Shown here piece after piece: positions 8,473-17,156 of a stretch of DNA of 64,000 bases. Within the stretch, counting starts at the first letter, position 1. Each line of letters starts with the position of its first letter. The translations under genes were made by a program, and so were the position numbers. The notes below the pieces were generated by a model that did no database searches, was not told where the DNA came from, and worked only from the letters and a program-made list of their open reading frames with translations. Source of the DNA: Burkholderiaceae bacterium (GTDB taxonomy: Bacteria > Pseudomonadota > Gammaproteobacteria > Burkholderiales > Burkholderiaceae_C). The stretch covers positions 1 through 64,000 of the forward strand of contig JAUYTN010000010.1 of assembly GCA_030695205.1 (NCBI GenBank), read 5' to 3'.

Positions 8473-9633
8473 ATGAAGCCACTGACACCCCGACTGCTGA
8501 GCACGTGGTTGCTCGCAATTGGCAGCCTGCCGTTGATGAGCGGCACTGGCCTTGTGCATGCCCAAGACATTGGCGTCACCGCCGACACCATCACCCTGGG
8601 CCAAACGACCGCCCTGTCCGGCCCGTTGGGTGACTTGGGGCAGGATGTGCTTAAAGGCGCCACGGTGTACTTCGACGCACTCAATGCCAAGGGTGGTGTC
8701 AACGGCCGCAAGGTGGTGCTGGTGGCCAAGGACGATGCCTACAACGTACAGAGGACCCAGGAATTCATCAACGCCATGGTGACCGACAAGGCCACGTTTG
8801 CGCTGTTTGGCACCTTTGGCACGCCCAACAACGAGGCACTGATTCCGGTGGCTCAAAAGGCGGGCCTGCCGGTGGTGATGCCGTTCACCGGTGCACCGTC
8901 GGTGCGGGCACCGGGCCTGAGCGGGGTGTTCAACCTGCGCGCCAGTTACGCCGACGAGGCCGACAAGCTGGTCCAGCACGTGACAACCATTGGCTTCAAG
9001 AAAATAGCCATTGCCTACCAGAACAACACCTTTGGCAAAGAAGTGCTGGCGGCCGCCACCGCCTCGCTGGAGCAACGCCAGCTCAAACCCGTGGCGGTGG
9101 CCCCGGTGGAGAACGATGCCAGCAACGCAGTGTCCGCCACCGATGCCCTCATGGCCGCCCAGCCTGATGCACTCATCCTCGGCTTGGCGGGCAAGCCCAC
9201 CATTGAGGTGATCAAAGCGGTGAACAAGCAACACAAAGGCCTGCAGATGTACGCGCTGTCTGTGCTGGCCAGTGCGGCCAACCTGAAGACGCTGGGCCCG
9301 GATGGGGTGGGGGTGGCCATCAGCCAGGTGGTGCCTTTTCCCAGCAGGGGCAGCTTGCCCATCGTGCGCGAGTACCAGGCCGCCATGACGGCTGCTGGCC
9401 ACACCGACTTTTCGCACCTGAGCCTGGAGGGCTACATGAATGCCAAGGCGCTGACCGAGGCCATGCGCCGCGCCGGGCCCAAGCTGACGCGTGACGGCCT
9501 GGTGGCGGCCCTCAACGGCATGAAGGAGTACGACATTGGTGGCGTGGTGCTGAGCTTTGGCAAAGGCGCTGCCAGCGCCTCGCGCCTGGTGGAGCTCACC
9601 GTGGTGGGCAACCGGGGTAACTTGGTCAAGTAA
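8473..9633 (+). CDS. ABC transporter periplasmic binding protein (Leu/Ile/Val-binding family)
   Basis: A 386-aa type I periplasmic binding protein. A signal peptide (about 1-31, ending VHAQ) precedes ITLGQTTALSGPLGDLGQD, VYFDALNAKGGVNGRKV and a Rossmann-like second lobe ending VVLSFGKGA. These are the hallmarks of the LivJ/UrtA-type family. No permease or ATPase genes accompany it, so it is an orphan receptor; related orphan proteins also feed sensor systems. GGAG lies about 8 nt before the ATG. It is divergent from the radical SAM gene. Confidence 0.9.
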   Translation: MKPLTPRLLSTWLLAIGSLPLMSGTGLVHAQDIGVTADTITLGQTTALSGPLGDLGQDVLKGATVYFDALNAKGGVNGRKVVLVAKDDAYNVQRTQEFINAMVTDKATFALFGTFGTPNNEALIPVAQKAGLPVVMPFTGAPSVRAPGLSGVFNLRASYADEADKLVQHVTTIGFKKIAIAYQNNTFGKEVLAAATASLEQRQLKPVAVAPVENDASNAVSATDALMAAQPDALILGLAGKPTIEVIKAVNKQHKGLQMYALSVLASAANLKTLGPDGVGVAISQVVPFPSRGSLPIVREYQAAMTAAGHTDFSHLSLEGYMNAKALTEAMRRAGPKLTRDGLVAALNGMKEYDIGGVVLSFGKGAASASRLVELTVVGNRGNLVK

Positions 9634-9696
9634 GGTCACCTTTGATGGCGTCAGCCGCCCAGAGGCCTGGTGCGGCACGCTGGCACACAGGACCTA

Positions 9697-9754
9697 AACA
9701 ATAGCAAACTATTGTTTAAATACAAGCGCTAATGGCCTATTGAGCTTGAAATTT
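9697..9754 (+). repeat. Dispersed intergenic repeat, copy A
   Basis: An AT-rich element that begins with the hairpin AAACAATAG-CAAA-CTATTGTTT, continues ACAAGCGCTAATGGCC and ends TTGAAATTT. It shares the blocks ATAGC..., CAAGCG and GGCC with copies at 21949, 36376, 43245, 28966 and 57355. It fills the gap between two convergent genes, and the hairpin with its following T-rich stretch could act as a terminator. Confidence 0.65.
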
Positions 9755-11021
9755 AGTCGTAAAACCAGGCAGTGGCTTCTTCGGTGGCCCATTGCAAGGC
9801 GAGGTGGGTGTCCCCAAACAGCATGCTGCACAGCTGCGCGGTCGCGGCGGGTTCGCGGGTCCAGCCCTTCAGGGCAATGCCAATGCGCCTCCGGTCACCT
9901 CCGGCGCGGTGGGTGAGGTCGCCGTACTCGTTGACCACCCGGCACAGCAGTGCCACAAAGCCGTTGACCACCGTGCGCACTGGCTTGCCGGTGTCTCTGG
10001 CGTGGTGTTGAAGTGCGCGAATGAACCGCAGCAGGTAATCGAGCTTGCACACATGAGAAAACGTGTGGGCAAACTGGCGCACGTTCGAGCCCTGAATGGC
10101 CATCAGCTCGCGCTCGATGATGATGTCAAGCCCCTCGTCCTGATACTCGGGCAGCCCGGGCTCGGCCAACATGCGCTGGATGCGGGCAACCGCCCGGCCC
10201 ACGCTGACGTCGGCCTCGATCAGCGCTTCCCTGAATGCCAGGCCCTCCGTGGGCTGGGTGCCCTTGCCACCCGATGGCATAGCCGCAGCGGCTCGGCGCA
10301 GGTCGGTCATCATGTGGCGGATCTTGGCCTCCCGCACCGGCACGGTGCCAGCGATGTCGGCCAGGTTGATGCGCAGGAACAGATGCAGGATGCCGAGGCG
10401 TTCGGCCTCCGACATTTCGCGCATGGGAATGAGGTCCACCAGGGCCGACAGCGACCCTTCACCGGTGCTGACCACGCCAAACACGTCATGGAACCGGATG
10501 ATGTGCAAAAACAGCCAATGGTCCAGCTCGGTACGGAACTGGCTTCGCAAGGCCGCTTGTTCGGGGCTGTACTGCAAGTGGTAGTAGCCAATGGTGGGGT
10601 GGCGATCGCGCTGGATGATTTTGCCAATGTCGTGGTACAGCGCCGCCACCGCGATGTAGCCCTTGGCCGCCTGTGCCGACCAGCCGCGCGCAGCCATTTC
10701 GGGCGATTCGTAAATGGCCAGGTAGTCGCACTCCAGGTCGGCCATTTGGTACAGCAGCTCCTGGTCGCTGGTCTGCACCACCGCACTCAGACCGTGCTCG
10801 TTGATCTGCAGGGCCTTTTTCACCACCGCCCGCACATGGCCGGGCGTGTCGCGGTTGTCTTTCGGGTCGCGCTCGTGGTCCACCAACCCGGCAAGGTCGC
10901 GCCCGAACGGCAGCTCGGTCAGCGCCCGCTCGCTGGGCCAGGGGTCTGCCGCCAACGCAACAATCAACCGGGCAAAGGCGGAGTCGGGCAGAAAATGGGG
11001 CTGGCTGGCTGGCACGGTCAT
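9753..11021 (-). CDS. HD-domain protein, possible signalling phosphohydrolase
   Basis: A 422-aa protein containing a metal-dependent HD motif, ALYHDIGKIIQRDRHP, with H130-D131. It lacks the HD-GYP signature, so it is not an obvious c-di-GMP phosphodiesterase. The rest of the protein is helical and not recognised. The start (MTVPASQPHF) is supported by AAGGA 8 nt upstream. It is transcribed divergently from the RsbW-like kinase gene across a 174-bp gap, placing it at the edge of the partner-switching cluster. It could be an effector or a nucleotide hydrolase. Confidence 0.75.
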   Translation of the reverse strand: MTVPASQPHFLPDSAFARLIVALAADPWPSERALTELPFGRDLAGLVDHERDPKDNRDTPGHVRAVVKKALQINEHGLSAVVQTSDQELLYQMADLECDYLAIYESPEMAARGWSAQAAKGYIAVAALYHDIGKIIQRDRHPTIGYYHLQYSPEQAALRSQFRTELDHWLFLHIIRFHDVFGVVSTGEGSLSALVDLIPMREMSEAERLGILHLFLRINLADIAGTVPVREAKIRHMMTDLRRAAAAMPSGGKGTQPTEGLAFREALIEADVSVGRAVARIQRMLAEPGLPEYQDEGLDIIIERELMAIQGSNVRQFAHTFSHVCKLDYLLRFIRALQHHARDTGKPVRTVVNGFVALLCRVVNEYGDLTHRAGGDRRRIGIALKGWTREPAATAQLCSMLFGDTHLALQWATEEATAWFYD

Positions 11022-11195
11022 CGGGGCGTCCTTGGAACTTGAATGGGCTTGTGTCAATATCACGCGGTTGTTGTCCACTCTACACACCGCACACACCATG
11101 CGCCGTTTTTAACGAATGGCTACGCGGGTCAAAGGCGGTCAACGGGCGCACAACCCTTCAACCGCCGGGCAGGCGGCACCGCATGTGATGCCACC

Positions 11196-11723
11196 ATGAA
11201 TTCACCCACCGACGCCATCGACGCACCACAACCCCTGGGATACTGGTCGGGTGTGGCCGACCGTGCAGGTGTGGCCGATTGCCTGGCATGGTCGGAGTCC
11301 ATGTGCGCGCAATTGCCACTGGACGAGGCTGGTGCCTTTGCCATGCGGCTGGCCATCGAAGAAGTGTGCGTCAACATTGGCGACCATGGCTATAAAGGCC
11401 AAGCACCCGGGCCCATGTCGGTGACGGTGTCACAACACGCCGACCCACCGGCACCGCGCATTGAGGTGCACATCTTTGATCGCGCCGCGCCATTTCACCC
11501 GGAGGACGCGCCTGAACCAGACCTGGAAGCCGACGTGCACGGCCGTCGAGTAGGTGGTTTGGGTTGGTTTCTGATTCGCCAACTCATGGACAGCATGGCG
11601 TACCAGTCTGAAGGGGGAGAAAACTGCCTGACCTTGGTCAAATGGCTGCCGCCTTCTGCCAAAGCGCCTGACCACAACCCTCAACGCTCGGTTGGGCCCT
11701 GGAGTCCAGTCGTGGGTGCGTAG
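11196..11723 (+). CDS. RsbW-like anti-sigma factor / serine-protein kinase
   Basis: A 175-aa protein with one HATPase_c domain of the RsbW/SpoIIAB class. The N-box is EEVCVNIGDHGY (E56, N60, H64). An IFDRAAPFHPED segment follows, then the lid and G2 region GGLGWFLIRQLMD, then an NCLTLVKW strand. Such proteins bind ATP, phosphorylate a STAS antagonist on serine and sequester a target such as a sigma factor. Its 3' end overlaps the SpoIIE-type phosphatase gene by 43 bp tail to tail. The likely partner is the STAS protein at 21613. No sigma factor gene is visible in the window. Confidence 0.88.
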   Translation: MNSPTDAIDAPQPLGYWSGVADRAGVADCLAWSESMCAQLPLDEAGAFAMRLAIEEVCVNIGDHGYKGQAPGPMSVTVSQHADPPAPRIEVHIFDRAAPFHPEDAPEPDLEADVHGRRVGGLGWFLIRQLMDSMAYQSEGGENCLTLVKWLPPSAKAPDHNPQRSVGPWSPVVGA

Positions 11724-13741
11724 CGCGCCATCAGGCAGGTGATGTCGTCGGTTTGTGGGCCTCCGCCCTCAAACGCCTTGACCGCCGCCTGGATGGCGCC
11801 GGGCACCTCGTCCACGGGGCTGTGCATGTGCGTCAGCAGCAGGGCTTCCAGCCTCTCAGACTCGAACATCTGGCCCTCGGGGTCAAAGGCTTCGGTCACG
11901 CCGTCGGTGAACATGAACAGGCCATCGCCGGGTGCCAGGGTCAGGTGCCCCAACTCGAAGTCCATGCCTTCGAACACCGCCAGCGCAATGCCCCGGGTGG
12001 CTGGCACAGGCTCCAGCGGGCCGTCGCTGCGCAACACATACGGGGGGTTGTGGCCCGCGTTGGCATAGGTCACCTGACCGCTGCGGGTGTCGATGACGGC
12101 ATAAAACAAGGTGACAAACATCATCTGGTCGTTGTCCACCGCGAGCAGGCTGTTGAGCTGGCTGACGCAGTTGGCGGGGTCGTCGCTGAACTTGGCCACT
12201 GCACGCAGCAGGGTCCGCGACACCGCCATGAACAGGGCGGCCGGCACGCCCTTGCCCGATACATCGGCCACCGTCATGGCCACCCGGTGCTCGTCCAGGT
12301 CAAAGTAATCGTAAAAATCCCCGCCAATTTCTTTGGCGGGCGTCATGGACGCGCAAATGCTCAGGCCATTTCGGGGCACAAAGCGCCTGGGCAAGATGGC
12401 GCTTTGCATCTTGGAGGCGATCTCCAGCTCGTGCTGCAGCGCGATGTACTGGGTCTTGACCCGCAGGGCCTCGCGCAGCTCCACCACCATGCTGGTCAGG
12501 ATGTTTTGCTGGCGTACGATGCGCCCGGTCATGCCCGACAGCACCATGGCCAAGCGCCGCAGCGAGTCGTCTGGCCGCTCGCCGTGGCTGTCGTCACCCA
12601 GGCTGGCCAGCAGCCGGTCATCGTCCGAACTGTCCGACACCTCTGACAACACCCTGAGCTCACGCTGGATGACCGATTCCTGGCGGCGGCGAATCCGCTC
12701 ACGCAGTGCTCGGTTGGCAATCAACTCGTGGGCGTGCTGGCGAAACACCACCACGGCGTCGGCAATTTGTCCGATCTCGTCGCTGCGTCCGCGCTGCAGC
12801 GGCACATGCGCCTCTCCGCGCGACAACGACCTGAGCGCATCAATGGCGGCCTGCAGTGGCTGAAAGCTGCGCCACAGCAACGCATTGAGCAAGCCAATGC
12901 CCATCAGCACCAGGGCCACCGCACCCAGCAAGGACCACTGCACCAGCTGCCGGGTGTCGGCGCGCGAGGCCGTCACGTCCTCCATCAGCACCAGGCTGCC
13001 CGCCGGGCTGCCAGAGACTTCATGGACAGGCACGCCCGACACCACATAGCTGCGCGCGCCCACGTCCACCTCCTGGAAAGTTGGCACCCGGGGTGACACG
13101 CGGCTGGCCACCGAACGGTGCAGCTCGGGCGCAGTGGATTCAGCCAAACTGCCGCGCACGGTGATGAGGCTGGCCTCTGCCCCCAGGTGCCGAGCCAGCC
13201 GGACCAGTGCGGGCCGCGCGGTTCGGCCCCCGATCAGCACCACGGCACCACCCCCGGTGTCCATGGCCTGCGCCGCCACCACATAGGCCTGACCGGTGGG
13301 CAATATGCGCAGGCCGGTGGATGGCTTGCCGTCAAGGGCCTTGTCGATGACGGTGGCATCCACCACCGCGCCCGTCGATGCCACGCCTGCCGCAAACAGC
13401 GGTTCGCCGTTGGCCCCCACCACCATCACAAACTCGGGGGGCGCTGCCCCGTCCACGGCCAGGCTGGTGCGCCCCAGACCCTGCAAGGCGTCGCTGTAGC
13501 GGGCAGCGGCCACGGCCTTGGCAAACGCGCCGTCCTGTGCCAACCGGGCCAGTTCGGTGGTCAAGGCGGCCAACTCGACATCCAGCACCTCGTTCCACAG
13601 CGCCACCTGGCCAGCCTGGGTGGCCTGGGCAATGCGCTGGTGCAAGATGGACTCGCGCAGCACGGCAGTGCCCGACAACAGCACCGTCAGCGAGACCAGG
13701 CCCGCAGCCACCCAGACCGTGATGCGGGTTCTGAGCAGCAT
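11681..13741 (-). CDS. Membrane sensor serine phosphatase: periplasmic domain-HAMP-SpoIIE (PP2C)
   Basis: A 686-aa protein. TM1 is at about 8-28, followed by a 240-residue periplasmic sensor, TM2 at about 271-291, HAMP at 292-345, a coiled linker and a SpoIIE/RsbU phosphatase at about 455-686. PP2C motifs are intact: IGGDFYDYF (D near 475), VADVSGKGVPAALFMA, YANAGHNPPYV, FTDGVTEA and TDDITCLMARY. It should dephosphorylate a STAS antagonist in response to an external cue. It is the last gene of an eight-gene operon; the ATG overlaps the preceding TGA by 1 nt, and a GTG one codon upstream is possible. Confidence 0.92.
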   Translation of the reverse strand: MLLRTRITVWVAAGLVSLTVLLSGTAVLRESILHQRIAQATQAGQVALWNEVLDVELAALTTELARLAQDGAFAKAVAAARYSDALQGLGRTSLAVDGAAPPEFVMVVGANGEPLFAAGVASTGAVVDATVIDKALDGKPSTGLRILPTGQAYVVAAQAMDTGGGAVVLIGGRTARPALVRLARHLGAEASLITVRGSLAESTAPELHRSVASRVSPRVPTFQEVDVGARSYVVSGVPVHEVSGSPAGSLVLMEDVTASRADTRQLVQWSLLGAVALVLMGIGLLNALLWRSFQPLQAAIDALRSLSRGEAHVPLQRGRSDEIGQIADAVVVFRQHAHELIANRALRERIRRRQESVIQRELRVLSEVSDSSDDDRLLASLGDDSHGERPDDSLRRLAMVLSGMTGRIVRQQNILTSMVVELREALRVKTQYIALQHELEIASKMQSAILPRRFVPRNGLSICASMTPAKEIGGDFYDYFDLDEHRVAMTVADVSGKGVPAALFMAVSRTLLRAVAKFSDDPANCVSQLNSLLAVDNDQMMFVTLFYAVIDTRSGQVTYANAGHNPPYVLRSDGPLEPVPATRGIALAVFEGMDFELGHLTLAPGDGLFMFTDGVTEAFDPEGQMFESERLEALLLTHMHSPVDEVPGAIQAAVKAFEGGGPQTDDITCLMARYAPTTGLQGPTER

Positions 13742-14559
13742 CACACGGGTCCTTGGTCAAGGGCCCGCAATGCATGGGCCCGAATGGCCTCGATGCGGGG
13801 GGCCAGCTTGCCGTCAAAGTCAACCGCCAGCATCTCTTGCGCCAGGCTCTCCACCTCGGCCAGTCGGTCTTGAATGTCGGCATCGCCTTGCAACAGGCGA
13901 TGCAGCGCGGCCTGCCAAGGGTCGTCGTCGGGGTGGGGGGCGAACTCATCGCTGCCCAGTGGCTTCAGGGCCATGGCGGGGGGCAAGCGGGCATGCAGCA
14001 GCGCATGGGCCCGGTGGGCACTGCGCCCGAGGCCACCAGCCACCAGGGCGGCCGTCAGGGCGGCCACCAGCACCACCACCACCGGCAGCCAAGCCACATG
14101 CTGCCACCCTTGCTGGGCAAACTGGGTGGTGGCCACCTGCACCTCGACCGCACCCGCCATGCGGCCAGCAACCGCCACCGTGGCCAGCGCCTGGGCCATT
14201 TGTTCGGCTGATAGCACAGGGGTTGCCGCCAGGGTGCGACCCTCAGCGTCTCTGAGCGTGATCTGGCTGACGCCGGGGGTAGAGCGCTGAATCTTTTGCA
14301 GATAAGCCTCTGTCCGTGGAATCTGCTCCAGCGGTGCGCCGTGGGTCACGGCGTTTTCAAACTGGCCCGCCAGGGTGCGGGCCACCGAAGCGGCAAACGC
14401 TTGGGCCTGCGACGAGGCGGTCAGCGCGGCCTCTTGCTGCATGTGGGCCACGACCCACCAACTGCCCGCACCACCGCAGCCAGCCACCACCGCGAAGCTC
14501 AGGGCAGCCAGCCACCGGCGCGGAAAGCGAACCATCCAGAGCGTGGCGTCAGGTTTCAC
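13741..14559 (-). CDS. Two-TM membrane sensor protein with periplasmic PDC-like domain
   Basis: A 272-aa protein with TM1 at about 15-38, a periplasmic segment to about 155, TM2 at about 157-177 and a 95-residue cytoplasmic helical tail ending ALDQGPV. The periplasmic part contains PGVSQITLRDAEGRTLAATP, a PDC/Cache-like strand-turn-strand similar to modules in the neighbouring sensor and the sensor-MFS protein. It has no enzymatic domain, so it probably relays a signal to the phosphatase. The GTG start overlaps the upstream gene by 11 nt and has AAGGG upstream; an ATG at codon 9 is the alternative. Confidence 0.75.
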   Translation of the reverse strand: MKPDATLWMVRFPRRWLAALSFAVVAGCGGAGSWWVVAHMQQEAALTASSQAQAFAASVARTLAGQFENAVTHGAPLEQIPRTEAYLQKIQRSTPGVSQITLRDAEGRTLAATPVLSAEQMAQALATVAVAGRMAGAVEVQVATTQFAQQGWQHVAWLPVVVVLVAALTAALVAGGLGRSAHRAHALLHARLPPAMALKPLGSDEFAPHPDDDPWQAALHRLLQGDADIQDRLAEVESLAQEMLAVDFDGKLAPRIEAIRAHALRALDQGPV

Positions 14560-15310
14560 GGTCCAGCGCCCTTAGTTTGGCAAGCCCGTCGTCCAAGTCC
14601 CGATGGAGCGCGGCCCACAGGCGCTTGCGCGCCCATGCGGCCTGGGCCAACCCGTGGGTGGTGGACTGCGGTGCCACATCGGTCGCGCTCAGCACGGCCA
14701 GGGCGTCGTGCGCGGGACGAAACACCCTTGCCAGAGCCCACGCGCCCGCGGCCACCGCAGCCAGCAGGCTGGCCAACAGGCCCCACACCAGCCGATCGTG
14801 TGACAGCGCGTTGAGCAGCGGTGTCCGTACCCCGCCTGTCGGCTTGGCTTCATGGTCAATCGTCAGGGCAATACCACCAATCGCCACACCCAGGTCGTCC
14901 TCGATGCGCGCGCCGATCACCCGCTCGGCTTGCCCTTGCAGGTGCCAGCGGCCAAGCTGCGCAAGGGCCAGCACCCATTCCGCCGGAACCTGCGAGCCCA
15001 CGGCGCTGCGGTCGGTGCTGTAGAGCAGCACGCCCTTGTCGGAGAACAGGTCGATGCTGAGCACGCCCGGTGCGTTGGCCCGCTCCAGCTCAATGGCTGG
15101 CTGCAACGCGCCCAGCTGTTGGAGCGAAAGGCCAATGGCCAACCTGGACTGCACATTGGCCTCCAGCGTGGCGAGCAAATGGGCGTCGTGTGCATCGGAC
15201 ACCGACTTTTGCAACGAGGCGGCCGCCAAAGTACCCGCGAAGTAGCCCGCTGCCAGCGTCACGACCATGCCACCACACAGGGCCAGGATGATGCGCAGGC
15301 GCAGTGTCAT
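14549..15310 (-). CDS. Two-TM membrane sensor protein with periplasmic PDC-like domain
   Basis: A 253-aa protein with TM1 at about 7-27, a periplasmic domain to about 175, TM2 at about 176-197 and a short cytoplasmic tail. GVLSIDLFSDKGVLLYSTD...VGSQVP resembles AIVSFDVVDARGVVLFSAD...VGQTPA in the first sensor module of the MFS fusion three genes upstream. No catalytic or output domain is present. The ATG overlaps the racemase stop by 4 nt, so it is translationally coupled. It is likely a receptor subunit of the same pathway; the ligand is unknown. Confidence 0.78.
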   Translation of the reverse strand: MTLRLRIILALCGGMVVTLAAGYFAGTLAAASLQKSVSDAHDAHLLATLEANVQSRLAIGLSLQQLGALQPAIELERANAPGVLSIDLFSDKGVLLYSTDRSAVGSQVPAEWVLALAQLGRWHLQGQAERVIGARIEDDLGVAIGGIALTIDHEAKPTGGVRTPLLNALSHDRLVWGLLASLLAAVAAGAWALARVFRPAHDALAVLSATDVAPQSTTHGLAQAAWARKRLWAALHRDLDDGLAKLRALDRET

Positions 15311-16452
15311 GCCAGCACCCCCGAAGCCGTGCATACACCGGGCACCGAGGCGGTGGTGCAGCGCCGCTCGGCCCTGCTGGCACTGGGCACCAGCACCGCT
15401 GCGGCCGACAGGCCGGCGCGGCGGGCCACGCTGTTCAGGTTCAGGTGGGTGCCGTACAGCTCGGCTGCGTCGCCTGGCCTGACGGCACCCGCTGGAAGGT
15501 CGGTCACGTCCACGCTCAGCAGCCCCATGGCCATTGCGCCGACGATGGGCGCTGCGTGCCCGTGCAACACCACCTGCCCGCCTTGGGCCAACGGCATCGG
15601 CAGACCGTCGCCGTACCCTGCCGCCACCGTGGCAATGAGCGAGGGCCGTGGCGTGCGGAACAACCCACCGTAGCCAACGGCCGTATCGGCAGGCACGGCC
15701 ACCACCTGCAACACGGGTGCGGTGAGGGTCGCGACCACCGCCAACTGCTGCCCGTGGTCGGGCGCAGTGTCTATGCCATACAGCGCAGCGCCTACCCGGG
15801 CGTGGTCGCCGTGCAGCGGTGGCTCGGCCAGCACCCCGGCCGAGGTGGCCACACAGCGGCGGGCTGCGGGCAGCCGGGCGGTCCATTGCGCGAATCGCGC
15901 GCGTTGGCGCAGACAGGCCGGGTCGTGCGGCGCATCGAAGCGGCTGAGCTGCGTGACCCAGTCGGTGATGTGCAAGCCCTCCAGCCAATCGGGATGGTTC
16001 AGCAGCGCGACCACGTCGGGCTCTTGCAGACCCAGGCGGGTCAAGCCGGTATCGAGGTGGATGGCCACGCGGTGCGGTGTGTGGTGAAGCCGGGCGCTTT
16101 CACGCACGCTGGCCACTTCTTCCAGGCTGGTCAGCACAGGAACCAGCCCGTGGGCGGCATGGTCCGCCATGGACATGCCCGCCAGGCCATACAACACCAG
16201 CACATCGGCGTGCGGAGCATGCGCAGGCAGCGCGGCCCTGACCGCGAGCCCGCGCTGCGGGGTATCTACCCAAAAGTACCGGCAGCCAGCCGCCGCCAGG
16301 ACCGGCACCACATGGGTCAGGCCCAAGCCATAGGCATCGTGCTTGACCACCGCGCCCACACATTGCCCGGTAAACCGCGCCTGAACACGCTGCCAATTGC
16401 AGCGCAGCGCATCCAGATCCACCGTCAGCAATAGGCCCACAGACCGTGTCAT
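15307..16452 (-). CDS. Divergent alanine racemase-family PLP enzyme
   Basis: A 381-aa alanine racemase fold protein. The PLP lysine lies in AVVKHDAYGLGL (usually AVVKANAYGHG). The C-terminal domain has YGGLFRTPRPSLIATVAAGYGDG with the GYGDG loop and the catalytic-tyrosine region. The usual MD of the substrate loop (VGxxxMDxxxVDVT) is replaced by MG in VGAMAMGLLSVDVTD. It would make D-alanine or another D-amino acid, but the substitutions suggest altered specificity or a regulatory role. It overlaps both neighbouring genes by 4 nt within the SpoIIE operon, unlike a housekeeping alr. Confidence 0.85.
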   Translation of the reverse strand: MTRSVGLLLTVDLDALRCNWQRVQARFTGQCVGAVVKHDAYGLGLTHVVPVLAAAGCRYFWVDTPQRGLAVRAALPAHAPHADVLVLYGLAGMSMADHAAHGLVPVLTSLEEVASVRESARLHHTPHRVAIHLDTGLTRLGLQEPDVVALLNHPDWLEGLHITDWVTQLSRFDAPHDPACLRQRARFAQWTARLPAARRCVATSAGVLAEPPLHGDHARVGAALYGIDTAPDHGQQLAVVATLTAPVLQVVAVPADTAVGYGGLFRTPRPSLIATVAAGYGDGLPMPLAQGGQVVLHGHAAPIVGAMAMGLLSVDVTDLPAGAVRPGDAAELYGTHLNLNSVARRAGLSAAAVLVPSASRAERRCTTASVPGVCTASGVLA

Positions 16453-17156
16453 GGGGTTGCCTCGGGGGGCTGCACACGGCGGTAACGAATGCGGTTGGGC
16501 CCTGCCCCCACCGCCACACCCTGCCAGCCTTGCCGCATCAGGTGCTGTTGACCCTCCGTGTCAAAGCAGTCGAGCTCCACGTCGGTTGCGGATGGCTCTG
16601 CGCCGCCAGCAGGCGGCTGATGGGGCAAGCGAACCCCAATGAAGCGCGGGCTGCCCCCGTACATGTGCTTGATAGCCCGCAAGGTAAAACCGCCGCTCAG
16701 CAGGTTTCTCCAGCTGGCCTGGTTGGCGGGCGATGCGGTGCCAAATACCTGTGCCTGTGGCCCCGCCATGCGCACCCGCTGCGCAATGAACGCCTTTTGC
16801 AACCCCAGACCACGCCACGCCTGCAGCACGCCGGAGCCAGCCAGTTTCACCAGGGGCATGCTGGGGTCGGGGGTCCATTCTGGCGATGGGTCGTCGTACA
16901 CGGCCATGGTCCGCAGCAACACGGTGTAGGCAATCATGTCGGGCCCATGGAACACGCCCGCCAGTTCGCCCCGCCCGAGCAGGGTGGCTGCAAAGAAGTC
17001 GGGCTCTTCGCGGCGAACCACGCTGGCCGCAATGCCTTCCAGGGACGCCAGATGCAGGGCGCACACCTGCTGGTGGTCAGCGATGGTCAGGCGTTGCCAG
17101 CGCAACCCTGGTGGCAACGGAACATCCAGATCGACCAAGTCCACGGTGCGGCTCAT
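16449..17156 (-). CDS. GNAT-family N-acetyltransferase
   Basis: A 235-aa protein whose central part has the GNAT acetyl-CoA motif: LAGSGVLQAWRGLGLQKAFI (motif A, R/QxxGxG form WRGLGLQ), then GTASPANQASWRNLLSGGF (motif B). This is the layout of amino-acid or amine acetyltransferases. The substrate is unknown. Start and stop each overlap the adjacent genes by 4 nt (ATGA), so it belongs to the signalling operon. Pairing with a racemase suggests modification of an amino-acid-derived molecule, which is inference. Confidence 0.82.
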   Translation of the reverse strand: MSRTVDLVDLDVPLPPGLRWQRLTIADHQQVCALHLASLEGIAASVVRREEPDFFAATLLGRGELAGVFHGPDMIAYTVLLRTMAVYDDPSPEWTPDPSMPLVKLAGSGVLQAWRGLGLQKAFIAQRVRMAGPQAQVFGTASPANQASWRNLLSGGFTLRAIKHMYGGSPRFIGVRLPHQPPAGGAEPSATDVELDCFDTEGQQHLMRQGWQGVAVGAGPNRIRYRRVQPPEATP

